From Promethearchaeota archaeon (lineage in GTDB: Archaea > Asgardarchaeota > Lokiarchaeia > Sigyniarchaeales > SOKP01), in NCBI GenBank assembly GCA_013375475.1, contig JABXKD010000006.1, forward strand, positions 1 to 64,000: DNA of 64,000 nt, in the 5' to 3' direction. The position numbers and the translations under genes are program-made. Positions 61,389 through 64,000 of the stretch are shown in pieces. The notes under the pieces were generated by a model that was not told the DNA's origin, did no database searches, and saw only the letters and a list, made by a program, of their open reading frames with translations. The stretch's first letter is position 1. Every line of letters starts with the position of its first letter.

Positions 61389-61964
61389 ATGGATATTAAT
61401 GAAGTTAAAAAGCGTTTAGGATCTGAGTTTGGGTATACTTTTGAAAATACTAAACCGATCCTCCAAGAATTAGGGCTAGATAAAAATGCAAAACTCTTAG
61501 ATGTGGGAACGGGTATGGGTAAAATGGCGATAACGCTTGCTTTACACGGATATAAAGTACTTACAGGAGAACTAGAAAGTGACGAATCCGAGTATGCAAA
61601 ACAAAATTGGTTGGAATCTGCTAAAAAAGTAGGCGTTGATCATCTAATCACCTACAAACCGTTTAACGCTGAAAAAATGCCTTTTGAGGATGAGTTGTTC
61701 GATGCTATTTTCATATCGGGAGCGTTACATCACATTAACGATAGACAGGCAACTTTTAATGAAAGCGTTCGTGTACTTAAATCGAATGGAGTAATCTGCA
61801 TCTTTGAGCCAAAACCTCGATCTGTTACCTATATACGCGCGAATAAATTTCCAGACCATCCAGATGCCGAGGATCCAAGGGTTTACAATAAGGAATTACA
61901 ATTACCCGTAGAGATTAAAGAAACTTCTTTTCACGATGTGTATATCTTTCATAAAAAAACATAA
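61389..61964 (+). CDS. class I SAM-dependent methyltransferase
   Basis: A 191-residue enzyme. LLDVGTGMGKMAITLALHGY near residue 37 is the SAM-binding motif I (D-x-G-T-G-x-G), ELFDAIFISGALHHI near 97 is motif II/III of the Methyltransf_11/25 type, and LKSNGVICIFEP the following strand. Small-molecule or lipid acceptor unknown. Confidence 0.8.
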   Translation: MDINEVKKRLGSEFGYTFENTKPILQELGLDKNAKLLDVGTGMGKMAITLALHGYKVLTGELESDESEYAKQNWLESAKKVGVDHLITYKPFNAEKMPFEDELFDAIFISGALHHINDRQATFNESVRVLKSNGVICIFEPKPRSVTYIRANKFPDHPDAEDPRVYNKELQLPVEIKETSFHDVYIFHKKT

Positions 61965-61990
61965 TTTTAATTTAAATTTCTCATCTTAAG

Positions 61991-62005
61991 TTTTTTCTTT
62001 AAATA
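61991..62005 (+). promoter_or_regulatory. TTTTTTCTTTAAATA promoter of the RPA-like gene
   Basis: Exact fifteen-base match to the strings before 59317 and before the radical SAM gene, 36 nt before TTG 62041. Confidence 0.6.
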
Positions 62006-62040
62006 ACCTCGTTTAAATTTATACTTAATTGTATATTTAA

Positions 62041-62985
62041 TTGAGTAGGAATATGAGCATCTCAATAGACGAATTGTATCAAAAACTTTTAGATTCAGGC
62101 ATCTCAGAAGCGGAATTAGAGAAGCAGGTGCAGCATAAAGAGAGCGAATTTGGCGGTTTCATGTCAAAGCAAGGAATTTTGTTTATAATTGCTAAGGAAA
62201 ACGGAATTTATGTCCAATCGCCAGATGTTAACGAGCAAATGTATGACGGATTCGAGAATGAGATAGATTACGACGAGTTTTCAATTAATATATCTGAATT
62301 GAAAGAGGAAATGAGAAAAATCGTTCTATTAGGCAAAATTATCAAGGTATTTGAACCAAGAGAATTTACTCGGAAAGATGGAACGATTGGTAAAGTTGTT
62401 TCTTTTTTATTCGGGGACGGTTCTCAGGAAATTAAAATTATATTGTGGGACGATAAGGTAGATATTATTAAGAACGAGTATTTCCGAGTAGGTGATTTAC
62501 TTCGCATCATTGGGGCCTATTGCAAAAAAGGGAAAAATGGTAATTTAGAAGTTCATTTGGGAAAACGAGGTAAAATTGTGCTTTCCCCTGATATTACTGA
62601 TAAAAAATTGAAGATACGATTGGAAAACTTTAAAGTGGATATCCCAAGTGAGCGCAATTCCAAAATTAAGTTATCTTCGAAAATAAAGGAGTTAGTGGAT
62701 GGATTTAATTATATAACGCGAATACAAGGTCAAATTCAAATTGAAGTGTTCAAGGAGATTACAAAAAAAACTGGAGAAAAAACATTCTTATTGAAATTAC
62801 TACTAAGTGACGATTCCGCGTCGATTCGAGTGTTAATATGGGGGATGAATGCCATTGAATGCTTAAAAACAATTAGCGATAGTGACACTGTGGTGATTTC
62901 AAATGTGTTAGTAAAACAAAATAAGTACGCCAACGAAAAAGAGTTAGTGTTTACTAAAAATTCATCTTTAGAACTCGTAGAATAA
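62041..62985 (+). CDS. RPA-like single-stranded DNA-binding protein
   Basis: A 314-residue protein. The first 65 residues (ISEAELEKQVQHKESEFGGF, then ILFIIAKENGI) match the N-terminal helical domain of archaeal RPA41/large subunits. Two OB folds follow: around 90-190 (VLLGKIIKVFEPREFTRKDG, IKIILWDDK) and 220-310 (ITRIQGQIQIEVFKEI, SIRVLIWGM). No zinc finger. It coats single-stranded DNA. The start may be TTG 62041 or ATG 62053. Confidence 0.75.
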   Translation: MSRNMSISIDELYQKLLDSGISEAELEKQVQHKESEFGGFMSKQGILFIIAKENGIYVQSPDVNEQMYDGFENEIDYDEFSINISELKEEMRKIVLLGKIIKVFEPREFTRKDGTIGKVVSFLFGDGSQEIKIILWDDKVDIIKNEYFRVGDLLRIIGAYCKKGKNGNLEVHLGKRGKIVLSPDITDKKLKIRLENFKVDIPSERNSKIKLSSKIKELVDGFNYITRIQGQIQIEVFKEITKKTGEKTFLLKLLLSDDSASIRVLIWGMNAIECLKTISDSDTVVISNVLVKQNKYANEKELVFTKNSSLELVE

Positions 62986-62992
62986 ATAAGAT

Positions 62993-63817
62993 CTAAGAAT
63001 GTTTATTATGAATATATTGATTTATTATGCTCATGTAGCGAAAATCCCCTTTAGTAGCTACTTTGAGATAGACTAACACATTGTAAATAAGGTGTAATCC
63101 GAACTGTTGACTATAAATAGCCATAATCAAAAAGAGCTTTTTTTGATGAGGATTCAATTTTTTAATATCGCTAATATCTTTGCCAATATTTTCATAATCG
63201 CCTAAAAATTGTTTAATTTCTAAGATACATCTTTTTCTAACATTCTCATCGTAGAAGCCAGCTAATTTGCAGCCTTTATTTTTAAAAATATTAAATTGTA
63301 GAGAAGGAATAATGCTTGGGATTACGGATTTTTTAGTTAGTGACTTCCGATAATATCGAAATCCATAATTAGACGACTTTCTTTCGTAATAGTTGGCAAA
63401 ATGAAGGGGATATACAGGACTGTATAGACCAATCTTCGTCACGTTGATGTAATAGACGCGCCCGCGATAAAGCATATGACTACACTTTTCAAAACTCAAA
63501 TAGTGAATATTATCATCGATTTTTGGATATCGCTCAAAAGAGCATCCATTAAATACCCAGAGCACATAACAATTATTCTCGTTGTATTCCTTAGTACGTT
63601 GAAGTAGATCCTTTGCGAGAATCATTGAATGTTGAATTTCAACAACAATTTCTTTTCCATTAATTAATTTGCAATACACATCTGCTATTCGATTTCCGAT
63701 GGGGTATTCTTTTTTTATCACATCAATTTCGTTATCGAGGGGAAGGTTCTCGTAGAAGTATTCTTTTATTCTGAGGTGTTCAAATGATTCTGATTCTCTC
63801 AATTTAGGTTCGATCAT
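62993..63817 (-). CDS. CoiA-like PD-(D/E)xK nuclease
   Basis: A 274-residue protein. ESFEHLRIKEYFYENL near the N terminus matches the E-S-x-x-H-x-x-x-K opening, and RIADVYCKLINGKEIVVEIQ followed by HS carries the D...E-x-Q nuclease core. VLWVFNGC is the next strand. CoiA-like proteins act on DNA during uptake and recombination in bacteria; here the neighbourhood is FEN1/RPA. Its end lies a few nt from the RPA stop (convergent). Confidence 0.7.
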   Translation of the reverse strand: MIEPKLRESESFEHLRIKEYFYENLPLDNEIDVIKKEYPIGNRIADVYCKLINGKEIVVEIQHSMILAKDLLQRTKEYNENNCYVLWVFNGCSFERYPKIDDNIHYLSFEKCSHMLYRGRVYYINVTKIGLYSPVYPLHFANYYERKSSNYGFRYYRKSLTKKSVIPSIIPSLQFNIFKNKGCKLAGFYDENVRKRCILEIKQFLGDYENIGKDISDIKKLNPHQKKLFLIMAIYSQQFGLHLIYNVLVYLKVATKGDFRYMSIINQYIHNKHS

Positions 63818-63916
63818 GATAATCCGAGTTACAACTAAGGATTATTCCAGATCTATGTTTTTAAACCTAATTAATTTCTTACCAATTTGATTTTCACTCA
63901 CCAAAACAGTTTTTTG

Positions 63917-63930
63917 AAAAACTTTAAATA
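63917..63930 (+). promoter_or_regulatory. possible TATA promoter for a gene beyond the right edge
   Basis: GAAAAACTTTAAATA-like bases ending at 63930 resemble the TATA part of the common promoter; no gene start follows before the window ends. Confidence 0.3.
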
Positions 63931-64000
63931 ATTTTCCCTTTTAATCTTGAATTGGGTTTGAATCTTACGAAAACAATCTTCTTTGATAAATCCAATTTGT

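Noticed and set aside
1-64000. tRNA, rRNA or CRISPR loci
   Set aside because: No GC-rich cloverleaf-like stretch, no rRNA-like block and no regularly spaced repeats were seen by eye on either strand.

Overview
The window looks like a chromosomal segment of an archaeon, most likely an Asgard-type archaeon. It is strongly AT-rich. It carries an archaeal information-processing set: a TFB/TFIIB homologue, an RPA-like protein with OB folds, FEN1, a Hef-type helicase, a Hel308-type helicase, RadA-like and RadB-like recombinases. Transcription starts look archaeal (TATA boxes with short leaders) and genes often overlap by ATGA. It also has Asgard-flavoured genes: a Ras/Rab-like GTPase fold, a longin/roadblock-like small protein and a long surface protein with alpha/alpha repeats. 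No rRNA, tRNA or CRISPR array was recognised.

Layout. 1-3.9 kb: end of an MFS transporter, then an ADP-ribosylglycohydrolase, an esterase and an M28-like protein on the plus strand. 3.9-9.5 kb: a Nudix/EamA pair followed by many small membrane proteins, a repeated TTTGCAGRTTAA motif and a candidate small RNA. 9.7-15 kb: small soluble genes, a B12-binding-type radical SAM protein and a PP-loop ATPase. 15-19.6 kb: a GTPase-fold protein with broken nucleotide-binding motifs, then a three-gene unit (GT2 glycosyltransferase, BshB-like deacetylase, BshC-like ligase) that looks like an amino-sugar/cysteine thiol pathway. 19.6-26 kb: amidohydrolase, UroD-like protein, two GNAT proteins, an E1/ThiF-like protein.

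26-34 kb: an unusual membrane operon. It contains a 1261-residue HerA/VirB4-like protein whose Walker A and B motifs are both degenerate, two small membrane proteins, a helical protein, and upstream a helix-hairpin-helix protein with two membrane segments. It stands next to a divergent Hel308-like helicase carrying a SWIM zinc motif. This is my best candidate for an undescribed system. 37-42 kb: longin-like protein, a nuclease-less Hef-like helicase with a zinc-ribbon partner. 42-48 kb: a fused DppB-DppC permease, a surface repeat protein and a long TFB.

49-64 kb: HExxH membrane protein + RadB-like ATPase operon, a RadA gene broken by an extra A and a 31-nt palindromic insertion, a multi-zinc-ribbon nuclease, small membrane proteins, FEN1, RPA and a CoiA-like nuclease. 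Many genes (radical SAM, PP-loop, GNAT, HerA-like operon, FEN1 neighbourhood, RPA) share one promoter string close to TTTTTTCTTTAAATA, which suggests a common promoter class. All functions are read from motifs by eye; no database search was run.
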